DNA of 10,249 nucleotides. Source: Leclercia sp. UBA7405 (GTDB taxonomy: Bacteria; Pseudomonadota; Gammaproteobacteria; Enterobacterales; Enterobacteriaceae). The notes under the pieces are model-generated. The model was not told the origin of the DNA. It saw only the letters and a program-made list of their open reading frames with translations, and searched no databases. The stretch is from the NCBI GenBank assembly GCA_002469605.1, contig DKMV01000165.1, positions 1-10,249 on the forward strand. Reading direction: 5' to 3'. Positions 1 through 9,855 of this stretch are shown one piece after another. The position numbers and the translations under genes are program-made. Positions within the stretch are counted from its first letter, which is position 1; every line of letters starts with the position of its first letter.

Positions 1-277
1 CATCTCAATGCTGCCGCTGGCAGGTTACGATGGCTCCCTGCAGTATCGTGCTGGTCTGCATGCGGCGGGGGTAGACGGTAAAGTGTCGGCGAAGACAGGT
101 TCTCTGCAGGGCGTATATAACCTTGCCGGATTTATCACTACCGCCAGCGGCCAGCGCATGGCCTTTGTGCAGTACCTGTCGGGCTATGCCGTTGAGCCCG
201 CAGATCAACGTAATCGTCGTATCCCGCTGGTGCGCTTCGAAAGCCGCCTTTACAAAGACATCTATCAGAATAACTAG
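1..277 (+). CDS. dacB: D-alanyl-D-alanine carboxypeptidase/endopeptidase PBP4, C-terminal part
   Basis: This is the 3' end of dacB; the reading frame is open from base 2 and the gene starts upstream of the window. About 91 C-terminal residues are visible and match E. coli PBP4, including the ending RLYKDIYQNN. The third active-site motif of penicillin-binding proteins, KTG, is encoded at 92-100 within SAKTGSLQG. By family knowledge, PBP4 is a periplasmic class C low-molecular-mass PBP that removes the terminal D-Ala and cuts peptide cross-links in peptidoglycan. The SxxK and SxN motifs lie outside the window. The TAG stop is followed after only 2 nt by the pmrA start, so dacB and the two-component genes may share a transcript. 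In E. coli K-12 the gene after dacB is the convergent obgE; here pmrAB sits between them. Confidence 0.96.
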   Translation, partial: ISMLPLAGYDGSLQYRAGLHAAGVDGKVSAKTGSLQGVYNLAGFITTASGQRMAFVQYLSGYAVEPADQRNRRIPLVRFESRLYKDIYQNN

Positions 278-279
278 CG

Positions 280-942
280 ATGAAACTACTCATTGTTGAA
301 GACGATCTGTTGTTGCAGGAGGGGCTGGCGATGGCCCTGACCGCCGAGGGCTATACGCTGGACTGTGCGGCCACGGCCGCCGAGGCGGACGGTTTGATCC
401 AGAGCGGTGAATACAGCCTCGTGATCCTCGACCTCGGCCTGCCGGATAAAGACGGCGCCACCCTGCTCAGCCAGTGGCGCCGGCGCGGCGTTGCCAATCC
501 GGTGCTGATCCTTACCGCCCGCGACGCGCTGGCAGACCGTATCAATGGTCTGGACTCGGGCGCGGACGACTATCTGGTGAAACCCTTTGCGCTGGGCGAA
601 CTGCAGGCCCGCGTGCGGGCGTTGATCCGCCGTTATCAGGGGCACAGCGATAATTTGCTCAGCGATGGCGACCTGACCCTGAATTTGCAAACTCAGCAGG
701 TTTTACAGCAATCGCAGGCGGTGGAAGTGACGCCGAAAGAGTTTGCCCTGCTGACCCGGCTTATCATGCGTAGCGGGCAAACCGTGCATCGCGAAACCCT
801 GCAACAGGATATCTACTCCTGGCAGGACGATCCGGGATCTAATACGCTTGAGGTTCACATCCACAATTTACGGCGCAAGCTCGGCAAAGATCGGATTAAA
901 ACCGTGCGCGGCGTGGGTTATCGACTGGAAAGCCAAAAATGA
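280..942 (+). CDS. pmrA: PmrA/BasR-type response regulator (OmpR family)
   Basis: This 220-residue protein is a response regulator. The receiver domain (about 1-115) has the acidic pair D8/D9, the phosphoacceptor D51 in VILDLGLPD, T79 and K101 in LVKPFA. A winged-helix DNA-binding domain (about 125-218) carries TPKEFALL and the recognition-helix region NTLEVHIHNLRRKLG, ending TVRGVGYRLE. These segments closely resemble E. coli BasR and Salmonella PmrA, which on phosphorylation activate lipid A modification genes (eptA, arn) in response to ferric iron and mild acid. The start has no good Shine-Dalgarno sequence and lies 2 nt after the dacB stop, so translation may depend on ribosomes finishing dacB. 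The stop overlaps the pmrB start as ATGA. The gene upstream is dacB, not eptA as in the E. coli and Salmonella operons. It could be a paralogue of a second basR elsewhere in the genome; the exact regulon is inferred, not seen. Confidence 0.85.
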   Translation: MKLLIVEDDLLLQEGLAMALTAEGYTLDCAATAAEADGLIQSGEYSLVILDLGLPDKDGATLLSQWRRRGVANPVLILTARDALADRINGLDSGADDYLVKPFALGELQARVRALIRRYQGHSDNLLSDGDLTLNLQTQQVLQQSQAVEVTPKEFALLTRLIMRSGQTVHRETLQQDIYSWQDDPGSNTLEVHIHNLRRKLGKDRIKTVRGVGYRLESQK

Positions 943-1982
943 ACAGCATGCGCAGTCGGCTGATGGTATTGCTTGCCGTTATCTTGCTCTTCTTTCAGCT
1001 GATTAGCGTGATCTGGCTCTGGCACGAAAGCCAGGAACAGATCGGTTTTCTGGTCAATGAGACCCTCTCGGCAAAGTCGCGCAATCAGCACGTTGAAAAA
1101 GAGATCCGCGAAGCGATCGCCTCTCTGCTGGTGCCTTCTCTGGTAATGATCGGCTTTACGCTGCTCTTCTCCTTCTGGGCAATCAGTTGGATCACCCGAC
1201 CGCTCAACCAGCTGCGCACCAGCCTGGCAAACCGTTCGGCCGATAATCTCACCCCGCTGCCGGTTTACTCCGACATGCTGGAGATTGGTGCGGTCACCGC
1301 CTCTCTGAACCAGCTTCTGGCGCGGCTTGACCATACCATCCAGCAGGAGCGCTTATTTACCGCCGACGCCGCCCACGAGCTGCGTACGCCGCTGGCGGGC
1401 ATCCGCCTCCACCTTGAGCTGATGGCCCAGTCTGGTGTCGCTCAGGCCACGCCGTTAATTGCACGTATCGATCAGCTGATGCACACCGTAGAACAGCTGC
1501 TGATGCTGGCGCGTGCCGGTCAGGCGATGGCGGGCGGTCATTATGAAACCCTGAACTGGAGCACGATGGTATTTGCACCGCTTGGGCTGGAGCATGATGC
1601 CACAGAGCACAGGCTTATCTGGCCGCCGCAGAGCGAGCTTACGGTTGAGGGTGACGCCGTCCTGCTGCGCCTGATGCTGCGTAACCTGCTTGAAAATGCG
1701 GTGCGCTACACGCCCAAAGGGAGTGTTATTGAGGTAACGTTGCAGGAAGCCGATGGCGGCACGCAGCTCCAGGTGCTCGATCAAGGGCCGGGCATTGATG
1801 AAGCGCACCGCCAGTCCATCACCGAGCCCTTCCGCCGTATCGATCAGCGCTACGGCGGCAGCGGGCTGGGGCTAAGCATCGTTCAGCGCATCCTGCAGCT
1901 CCACAAGGGAAAACTGCAGCTGGATAACCGGCCGGAAGGCGGGCTGGCGGTAAGCTGCTGGCTGCCGGCAAAACTGAGCTAA
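939..1982 (+). CDS. pmrB: PmrB/BasS-type sensor histidine kinase
   Basis: This 347-residue inner-membrane kinase partners the preceding regulator. Two membrane segments (about 8-28 and 64-85) enclose a short periplasmic loop (about 29-63). A HAMP-like linker begins at ITRPLNQL. The dimerisation/phosphoacceptor box TADAAHELRTP places the phosphorylated histidine at H146. The ATP-binding domain shows the N box LRNLLENAVRY (N253), G1 box DQGPGID (281-287) and G2 box GGSGLGL (306-312). The loop keeps two ExxE motifs, E30-E33 (ESQE) and E55-E58 (EIRE); in Salmonella PmrB such glutamate pairs are needed for Fe(III) sensing. The WLWHES and REAIASL(L/I)VP stretches also match BasS. The start overlaps the pmrA stop (ATGA), implying translational coupling; an ATG three codons later is an alternative. 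The TAA stop lies at the edge of the obgE terminator, and no separate U-rich terminator follows on this strand. Family assignment is firm, but orthology with basS rather than paralogy is not settled. Confidence 0.85.
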   Translation: MNSMRSRLMVLLAVILLFFQLISVIWLWHESQEQIGFLVNETLSAKSRNQHVEKEIREAIASLLVPSLVMIGFTLLFSFWAISWITRPLNQLRTSLANRSADNLTPLPVYSDMLEIGAVTASLNQLLARLDHTIQQERLFTADAAHELRTPLAGIRLHLELMAQSGVAQATPLIARIDQLMHTVEQLLMLARAGQAMAGGHYETLNWSTMVFAPLGLEHDATEHRLIWPPQSELTVEGDAVLLRLMLRNLLENAVRYTPKGSVIEVTLQEADGGTQLQVLDQGPGIDEAHRQSITEPFRRIDQRYGGSGLGLSIVQRILQLHKGKLQLDNRPEGGLAVSCWLPAKLS

Positions 1983-2007
1983 AAAAAAGCCCCCTTACTC
2001 AGGGGGC
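1981..2007 (-). terminator. Intrinsic terminator of the yhbE-obgE transcript
   Basis: Read on the minus strand, a 7-bp stem (GCCCCCT pairing with AGGGGGC, 5-nt loop; plus-strand arms 1989-1995 and 2001-2007) is followed by eight U residues (plus-strand A-tract 1981-1988). It lies 13 nt beyond the obgE stop. The U-tract shares two bases with the pmrB stop codon (TAA, 1980-1982). On the plus strand no T-run follows the hairpin, so it should work mainly for obgE. Confidence 0.9.
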
Positions 2008-2020
2008 CATAGACACAGTC

Positions 2021-4179
<2,159 letters not shown>

Positions 4180-4219
4180 GCCCGTTTTCCCTACAGAAAA
4201 TTTTCCGGACTTCTAATGT

Positions 4220-4249
4220 AAAAAGCCCCGCAACAGGTTGCGGGGCTTT
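4220..4249 (-). terminator. Intrinsic terminator after rpmA
   Basis: Almost perfectly paired arms (AAAGCCCCGCAAC at 4222-4234, GTTGCGGGGCTTT at 4237-4249) form a GC-rich hairpin. On the minus strand it is followed by five U residues (plus-strand A 4220-4224). It lies 25 nt after the rpmA stop and 40 nt before yhbE. It should separate abundant ribosomal-protein mRNA from the yhbE-obgE genes, perhaps with partial read-through. Confidence 0.88.
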
Positions 4250-4274
4250 AATCCGTTACCGGACCGAGAAAACC

Positions 4275-4532
<258 letters not shown>

Positions 4533-4551
4533 TTAAATCTCTCCTCAGGTC

Positions 4552-4917
<366 letters not shown>

Positions 4918-4933
4918 TCACAATAGGGCGCGA

Positions 4934-4962
4934 ATATTACGCAAAACGCGAGCCTTTGACAA
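4934..4962 (-). promoter_or_regulatory. Sigma-70 promoter of rplU-rpmA
   Basis: On the minus strand a -35 element TTGTCA (plus 4957-4962) and a -10 element TAATAT (plus 4934-4939) are separated by exactly 17 nt, each matching consensus at 5 of 6 positions. Transcription would start near 4927, giving a leader of about 64 nt before rplU. This fits strong expression of a ribosomal-protein operon. Confidence 0.75.
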
Positions 4963-5033
4963 GTGCTACAGTCAATACATGAAGAAAAAAAACACAACAC
5001 GTACGGCGACGTTTATCTGAGCCGTTTTTTCAG

Positions 5034-5039
5034 TACAAT
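5034..5039 (+). promoter_or_regulatory. Candidate -10 element for ispB
   Basis: TACAAT matches the sigma-70 -10 consensus at 5 of 6 positions and lies about 80 nt before the ispB start. The -35 region is poor: the best hexamer, TTTATC at 5012-5017 with 16-nt spacing, matches at 3 of 6 positions. A promoter is expected here because rplU is divergent and no plus-strand gene lies directly upstream, but the exact element is uncertain. Confidence 0.4.
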
Positions 5040-5074
5040 CAGCGCTACTATTGATAAACCGAACCTTTTGTTAA

Positions 5075-5116
5075 CCCATTTAAAATGGGGCCTACAGGAC
5101 TAAAAGCCCGGCTTTT
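5075..5116 (+). promoter_or_regulatory. Two leader hairpins flanking the ispB Shine-Dalgarno
   Basis: Two small perfect hairpins lie in the ispB leader: CCCATT/AATGGG (5075-5080 with 5084-5089) and AAAAGC/GCTTTT (5102-5107 with 5111-5116). The only good Shine-Dalgarno match, AGGA at 5096-5099, lies between them, 20 nt before the ATG, which is too far for normal initiation. If the second hairpin folds, the effective distance drops to about 5 nt. The structures are seen directly; the effect on translation is inference. Confidence 0.4.
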
Positions 5117-5123
5117 GCGATGA
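5085..5123 (+). CDS. Possible 12-residue leader peptide before ispB
   Basis: An ATG at 5085 opens a 12-codon frame (MGPTGLKARLLR) whose TGA stop overlaps the ispB ATG as ATGA (5120-5123). Such an overlap is typical of translational coupling and could explain how ispB is translated without a well-placed Shine-Dalgarno. Against it, no ribosome-binding site is visible before 5085 and the start codon lies in a hairpin. A 13-codon open frame can easily occur by chance. Confidence 0.2.
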   Translation: MGPTGLKARLLR

Positions 5124-6091
5124 ATTTAGAAAAAATCAATGAGTTAACCGCGCAGGACATGGCGGGTGTGAATGCAGCAATCCTGGAACAGCTCAACTCT
5201 GACGTTCAACTTATCAATCAGTTGGGTTATTACATCGTCAGTGGCGGAGGCAAACGTATCCGTCCGATGATTGCTGTCCTTGCCGCGCGAGCGGTCGGCT
5301 ATCAGGAGAACGCGCACGTAACGATCGCTGCTCTGATCGAATTTATCCACACCGCGACCTTGCTGCACGATGACGTGGTGGATGAATCGGATATGCGCCG
5401 TGGTAAAGCCACCGCTAACGCCGCGTTTGGCAATGCCGCCAGCGTGCTGGTGGGGGACTTTATCTATACCCGCGCATTCCAGATGATGACCAGCCTCGGA
5501 TCGCTAAAGATCCTCGAAGTGATGTCCAAAGCCGTGAACGTTATTGCTGAAGGCGAAGTGCTGCAGCTGATGAACGTTAACGATCCGGATATCACCGAAG
5601 AGAACTACATGCGGGTGATCTACAGCAAAACCGCGCGCCTGTTTGAAGCGGCGGCGCAGTGCTCCGGGATCCTCGGCGGCTGTTCTGAAGCGCAGGAGCG
5701 CGGATTGCAGGATTACGGCCGTTATCTGGGCACCGCCTTCCAGCTGATTGACGATCTGCTCGACTACAGTGCCGATGGTGAAACCCTGGGTAAAAACGTG
5801 GGCGATGATCTGAACGAAGGCAAGCCTACGCTTCCGCTGCTGCATGCGATGCATAACGGCACCCCCGAGCAGGCCAAACTTATCCGGGATGCCATCGAAC
5901 AGGGAAATGGGCGGCACCTTCTGGAGCCCGTGCTGGAAACAATGGCCGCCTGCGGCTCCCTGGAATGGACGCGTCAACGCGCTGAAGAAGAGGCAGATAA
6001 AGCCATCGCGGCTCTGCAGGTATTACCAGATAGCCCATGGCGTGAAGCCTTAATCGGCCTGGCACATATTGCTGTTCAGCGCGATCGCTGA
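5120..6091 (+). CDS. ispB: Octaprenyl diphosphate synthase
   Basis: This 323-residue protein has the same length as E. coli IspB and nearly the same sequence. It is a trans-prenyltransferase that extends farnesyl diphosphate with isopentenyl diphosphate to C40 octaprenyl diphosphate, the side chain of ubiquinone and menaquinone. The substrate site GGGKRIRP is at 42-49. The first aspartate-rich motif is LLHDDVVDESDMRRG (81-95; D84, D85, D88), and the second is QLIDDLLDY (208-216; D211, D212, D215), which bind Mg-diphosphate. Alanine at A79, A76-level residues upstream of the first motif would set chain length in this family; I did not model this. The start is fixed by the conserved MNLEKINELT. 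It is divergent from rplU and is followed after 229 nt by sfsB, with no clear terminator between them. The gene is essential in E. coli. Confidence 0.98.
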   Translation: MNLEKINELTAQDMAGVNAAILEQLNSDVQLINQLGYYIVSGGGKRIRPMIAVLAARAVGYQENAHVTIAALIEFIHTATLLHDDVVDESDMRRGKATANAAFGNAASVLVGDFIYTRAFQMMTSLGSLKILEVMSKAVNVIAEGEVLQLMNVNDPDITEENYMRVIYSKTARLFEAAAQCSGILGGCSEAQERGLQDYGRYLGTAFQLIDDLLDYSADGETLGKNVGDDLNEGKPTLPLLHAMHNGTPEQAKLIRDAIEQGNGRHLLEPVLETMAACGSLEWTRQRAEEEADKAIAALQVLPDSPWREALIGLAHIAVQRDR

Positions 6092-6234
6092 GGAGCATAA
6101 GCCAGCGTTATTTCGGAAAAGGTGAGTTCTTATAAGCTCCAGTTTAATCCATAACGTTGTTAAAGCTTTCGCTTACAGGCGGCATGAACAAAGGATTGTT
6201 ATATTCTGAATGTCGCCTCACCCACCGCGAACTT

Positions 6235-6264
6235 TTTAGAACCCCTGTTCGAAGAAGGTATAGT
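6235..6264 (+). promoter_or_regulatory. Candidate sigma-70 promoter of sfsB
   Basis: TTTAGA (6235-6240) and TATAGT (6259-6264) are separated by 18 nt and match the -35 and -10 consensus at 4 and 5 of 6 positions. Transcription would start near 6271, about 50 nt before the sfsB ATG. The 229-nt ispB-sfsB gap holds nothing else recognisable apart from weak stem-forming repeats. Confidence 0.45.
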
Positions 6265-6269
6265 AACAC

Positions 6270-6291
6270 CGTCATTTAACATGAAATGACG
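6270..6291 (+). repeat. Perfect 8-bp inverted repeat at the sfsB promoter
   Basis: CGTCATTT (6270-6277) and AAATGACG (6284-6291) are exact reverse complements separated by 6 nt (AACATG). The element sits at the predicted transcription start of sfsB and ends 29 nt before its ATG. It could be an operator for a dimeric regulator, possibly SfsB itself, or a 5'-end RNA hairpin. Confidence 0.6.
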
Positions 6292-6320
6292 TGAACGCAC
6301 CTGAACAGAGGGACAGCAAA

Positions 6321-6608
6321 ATGGATAAGAAGTTTATCGACTGGCATCCGGCCGATATCATTGCCGCGCTGCGTAAAAAAGGAACGTCACTGGCTGCGGA
6401 ATCACGCCGTAATGGGTTAAGTTCATCCACTCTGGCGAACGCCCTGACGCGTCCATGGCCGAAGGGAGAGCTGATCATCGCTTCCGCGCTGGGTACCGAT
6501 CCCTGGGTAATATGGCCATCGCGTTATCACGATCCCATTACGCACGAATTTGTCGACAGAACACGAATGATGCGTCAGAAAAGACAAAAAAAAGAGCGCC
6601 AGGAGTGA
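6321..6608 (+). CDS. sfsB: SfsB/Nlp, Ner-like DNA-binding protein
   Basis: This 95-residue protein closely matches E. coli SfsB (Nlp; about 92 residues from memory), with the core FIDWHPADIIAALRKKGTS, ESRRNGLSSSTLANAL and GTDPWVIWPSRYHD. The family is related to the Ner repressor of phage Mu. A helix-turn-helix is expected around residues 22-43. E. coli SfsB was named for effects on sugar fermentation and maltose gene expression; its true target is poorly known. The ATG at 6321 is chosen over an in-frame GTG at 6291 because it aligns with the E. coli start and has AGAGGGA 7 nt upstream. The tail (KRQKKERQE) is lysine-rich and diverged; it is encoded by an A8 run that also forms the U-tract of the opposing murA terminator. 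The gene is convergent with murA. Confidence 0.93.
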   Translation: MDKKFIDWHPADIIAALRKKGTSLAAESRRNGLSSSTLANALTRPWPKGELIIASALGTDPWVIWPSRYHDPITHEFVDRTRMMRQKRQKKERQE

Positions 6609-6613
6609 CGCTC
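6586..6613 (-). terminator. Intrinsic terminator of ibaG-murA inside sfsB
   Basis: On the minus strand an 8-bp stem (GAGCGTCA with TGGCGCTC, one G-U pair, loop CTCC; plus-strand 6594-6613) is followed by eight U residues (plus-strand A 6586-6593). It lies about 54 nt beyond the murA stop. Most of it is within the last codons of the convergent sfsB gene, including its stop codon. No T-run follows on the plus strand, so it is directional. Confidence 0.8.
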
Positions 6614-6631
6614 AGTTAAAGGCAATAGCAA

Positions 6632-6654
6632 CCCCCCGGCCTGCTGGCAGGGGG
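6632..6654. repeat. GC-rich hairpin between sfsB and murA
   Basis: CCCCC (within 6632-6637) can pair with GGGGG (6650-6654), and GCC (6639-6641) with GGC (6646-6648) around a TGCT loop, with one internal mismatch. Neither strand has a U-run directly after it, so it is not a canonical terminator. It lies between the murA stop and the murA terminator and would form a second stem at the mRNA end. Confidence 0.45.
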
Positions 6655-6666
6655 CTGCCTGAACCC

Positions 6667-7929
<1,263 letters not shown>

Positions 7930-7977
7930 TTACTCTCTGTCTGAATTCAACCGTGCTGCGGGCGAATCACCCTCAGC

Positions 7978-8232
7978 TCAAAAACCGTTTAGTTTGCGAT
8001 CGCGAGCCCACTCCTGTGGAGTGTATGCTTTGATCGACAGGGCATGGATACGATTATCCGCGATATATTCCATCAGCGGCGCGTAGACAGCCTGCTGTTT
8101 CTTCACGCGGCTCATGCCGTCAAAGATCTCACCCACAGCAATAACCTGGAAGTGACTGCCATCGCCCGAGACGTGGGCTTCCTGAAGGGAGAGTGCGTTC
8201 ATCAGCACAGTCTGGATTTCATTATTTTCCAT
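7978..8232 (-). CDS. ibaG: BolA-family protein IbaG (YrbA)
   Basis: This 84-residue protein matches E. coli IbaG over its full length, starting MENNEIQ and ending [11 protein letters not shown]. It has the BolA fold with candidate Fe-S ligands H27 and H63 (in [12 protein letters not shown]). BolA-type proteins form [2Fe-2S]-bridged complexes with monothiol glutaredoxins such as GrxD; IbaG was named for an effect on acid tolerance. The chosen ATG is the E. coli start; an upstream in-frame extension to 8301 overlaps the promoter region and is not conserved. No clear Shine-Dalgarno is visible before this ATG. The gene lies just past the mla operon terminator, so it needs its own promoter, and it leads into murA. 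Confidence 0.97.
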   Translation of the reverse strand: MENNEIQTVLMNALSLQEAHVSGDGSHFQVIAVGEIFDGMSRVKKQQAVYAPLMEYIADNRIHALSIKAYTPQEWARDRKLNGF

Positions 8233-8269
8233 GGGGTCTATATCATCTGGTTGCGAAAACAAGCCCAAC

Positions 8270-8298
8270 ATCTTAGAGCAAAGTGGCGCCGTCTTAAA
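8270..8298 (-). promoter_or_regulatory. Weak candidate promoter of ibaG-murA
   Basis: On the minus strand TTTAAG (plus 8293-8298) and TAAGAT (plus 8270-8275) lie 17 nt apart, matching consensus at 3 and 4 of 6 positions. A promoter is expected in the 71 nt between the mla terminator and ibaG, but the match is poor. Confidence 0.25.
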
Positions 8299-8303
8299 CA
8301 AGC

Positions 8304-8337
8304 AAAAAGCCCCGACGATGAAACAGTCAGGGCTTTT
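8304..8337 (-). terminator. Intrinsic terminator of the mla operon
   Basis: AAAAGCCC (8305-8312) pairs with GGGCTTTT (8330-8337), extended after one mismatch by GAC/GTC, around a 9-nt loop. On the minus strand the stem runs into five U residues (plus A 8304-8308). It lies 21 nt after the mlaB stop and 71 nt before ibaG, separating the two transcription units. Confidence 0.85.
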
Positions 8338-8358
8338 GATAGTAACGTACTGAAAAAA

Positions 8359-8652
8359 TTAGCGAGGCAATACGTCTTGCGGCAGATTATAGAGCTGTGC
8401 CAGCGTCCATACATTGTCGCTGGCACCGGAGAGCGTCACCTCCTGCCCCTGCTGTCTGCCCTCGGCAATGAGGTGAACCAGCAGGGCGATCCCGGCGGTG
8501 TCGACGCGCGAGATCCCTTGCAAATCGATGCGCGAAACGCCCCGCATCGCCTGGTCTCGGGCGTCCCATAAAGGATTCAGAAAATCCTGATCCAACTCAC
8601 CCGACAGTAACAGCGTTTCGCCCTCGCGGCTCCAGCTGAGCGGCTGTTCCAT
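8359..8652 (-). CDS. mlaB: MlaB, STAS-domain subunit of the Mla ABC transporter
   Basis: This 97-residue protein has the same length as E. coli MlaB and the same C-terminus (LYNLP.DVLPR). It is a single cytoplasmic STAS domain that binds the MlaF ATPase and stabilises and activates the MlaFEDB complex in the inner membrane. The key threonine of the STAS site is kept as T52 in SRVDTAGIALL. The N-terminal half is more diverged than in the neighbouring Mla proteins. Its ATG shares one base with the mlaC stop (TAATG), so the two genes are translationally linked. It is the last gene of the operon and is followed by a terminator. Confidence 0.96.
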   Translation of the reverse strand: MEQPLSWSREGETLLLSGELDQDFLNPLWDARDQAMRGVSRIDLQGISRVDTAGIALLVHLIAEGRQQGQEVTLSGASDNVWTLAQLYNLPQDVLPR

Positions 8653-9287
8653 TATTTTTGCTGATCCAGAGTAATTTTCTGACGGGCAATAGATTGCAAC
8701 TGGGCAGTCAGGCCATCGATGCCTTTAGTACGCAGCAGATCGCTCCACTCGTTCTGTTTAGTGGTGATCATGCTGACGCCTTCGGCAATCATGTCATAGG
8801 CCTGCCAGTTACCGGTCTGGCTGTTTTTACGCCACTGGAAATCAAGGCGTACCGGCGGACGGCCGTTCGGATCGACGATGGTGACGCGGATAGGCACGAT
8901 AGTGGCATCGCCCAGCGGCTGTTCAGGCGCAATCTGATAAGTCTGACCGTGGTACATTGCCAGCGCCTGACCATAAGCCTGCTTCAGGTACTCACGAAAC
9001 GCGGCGAAATAAGCTTCACGCTGTGCCGGAGTCGCCTCTTTGTAATAACGGCCCAGCACCAGCGCGCCAGCGTACTTGATCTGCACATAAGGCAGCAGCT
9101 CCTGATCGACCACGTCACGCAGATAGTCCGGGTTAGACCGGATCTGAGGCTGTTCATTTTTAAGACGATCGAAGGTTTTCTTAGCCGCCTCATTCATCAG
9201 TTGATAGGGGTTGGTCTGATCGGCCGCATGCGCTGCTGTGAGGGGGGCGATTATCAGCATGGCAACCATTAACAGTCGTTTAATCAT
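8652..9287 (-). CDS. mlaC: MlaC, periplasmic phospholipid-binding protein
   Basis: This 211-residue protein matches E. coli MlaC in length and domain. A signal peptide is evident: basic MIKR, a hydrophobic core, and a predicted cleavage after AHA at residue 21, giving [10 protein letters not shown]. The mature protein has the MlaC/Ttg2D fold, which holds the acyl chains of a phospholipid and shuttles it through the periplasm between the outer-membrane MlaA-porin complex and inner-membrane MlaFEDB. Conserved regions include [12 protein letters not shown] and [18 protein letters not shown] segments. The start has an AGGAG ribosome-binding site inside the end of mlaD, 3 nt after whose stop it begins. 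Its stop overlaps mlaB by one base. Confidence 0.97.
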   Translation of the reverse strand: MIKRLLMVAMLIIAPLTAAHAADQTNPYQLMNEAAKKTFDRLKNEQPQIRSNPDYLRDVVDQELLPYVQIKYAGALVLGRYYKEATPAQREAYFAAFREYLKQAYGQALAMYHGQTYQIAPEQPLGDATIVPIRVTIVDPNGRPPVRLDFQWRKNSQTGNWQAYDMIAEGVSMITTKQNEWSDLLRTKGIDGLTAQLQSIARQKITLDQQK

Positions 9288-9290
9288 GAA

Positions 9291-9851
9291 TTACTTCTCC
9301 TGAGATGAATTCGTCGTGCCAGCAGGTGGCGTGATGTCGGATCCCGCGGGTGCATCAGCAGATTTGTTTTCGTCACCGCCTTTACTGTTGCTGTTGTAAA
9401 GGAACTGACCAATCATATCTTCGAGCACCATGGCCGATTTCGTATCCTGAATCACACCGCCATCCTTAAGGATAGTCGTTCCCAGTTCAGGGTCCTCAAA
9501 ACCAATGTTCATCGCCAGATATTGCTCACCGAGCAGGCCGGAGGTACGGATAGAGAGTGAGCTGGTATCCGGGATGTGGTTGTAACGTTCTTCGATATCC
9601 AGAGCAACACGCGGCAGATAGGTTTTCTCATCAAGAGAGATATCCGCCACGCGCCCCACCACTACGCCGCCAATGCGCACCGGCGAACGTACCTTCAGGC
9701 CGCCGATATTGTCAAAGGTGGCATAGAGGCGGTAGGTCGGTTCCGTACGAATGGTGGTGACATCCGCCACCTTCAGGCATAAGAACAGCGCTGCCAGCAG
9801 CGCCAGCAGTACGAATATGCCTACCCAAATTTCATTTTTTTTCGATTGCAT
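9291..9851 (-). CDS. mlaD: MlaD, MCE-domain subunit of the Mla transporter
   Basis: This 186-residue protein corresponds to E. coli MlaD (183). One N-terminal membrane helix (about 7-27) anchors a periplasmic MCE domain (about 39-117) containing ATFDNIGGLKVRSPVRIGGVVVGRV and SGLLGEQYLAMNIGFEDPE. MlaD forms a homohexameric ring on the MlaFEB core with a central hydrophobic pore for phospholipids and docks MlaC. The C-terminal tail after about residue 150 is low in complexity (N, S, G, P, T) and differs from E. coli. The start at 9851 matches the E. coli MQxKKNEIWVG terminus. The start lies 4 nt after the mlaE stop. Confidence 0.97.
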   Translation of the reverse strand: MQSKKNEIWVGIFVLLALLAALFLCLKVADVTTIRTEPTYRLYATFDNIGGLKVRSPVRIGGVVVGRVADISLDEKTYLPRVALDIEERYNHIPDTSSLSIRTSGLLGEQYLAMNIGFEDPELGTTILKDGGVIQDTKSAMVLEDMIGQFLYNSNSKGGDENKSADAPAGSDITPPAGTTNSSQEK

Positions 9852-9855
9852 GAAC

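Noticed and set aside
6092..6140. Distant arms GGAGC/GCTCC plus ATAAG/CTTAT after ispB as a possible terminator.
   Set aside because: The loop is about 27 nt with a 2-nt bulge and no U-run follows; too weak to call.
6291..6320. Upstream GTG start for sfsB giving 105 residues.
   Set aside because: It has no ribosome-binding site, lies in the inverted repeat and is absent from E. coli SfsB; the ATG at 6321 has a good site.
8233..8301. Upstream extension of ibaG to 107 residues.
   Set aside because: The conserved protein starts MENNEIQ at 8232; the extension covers the expected promoter region and abuts the mla terminator.
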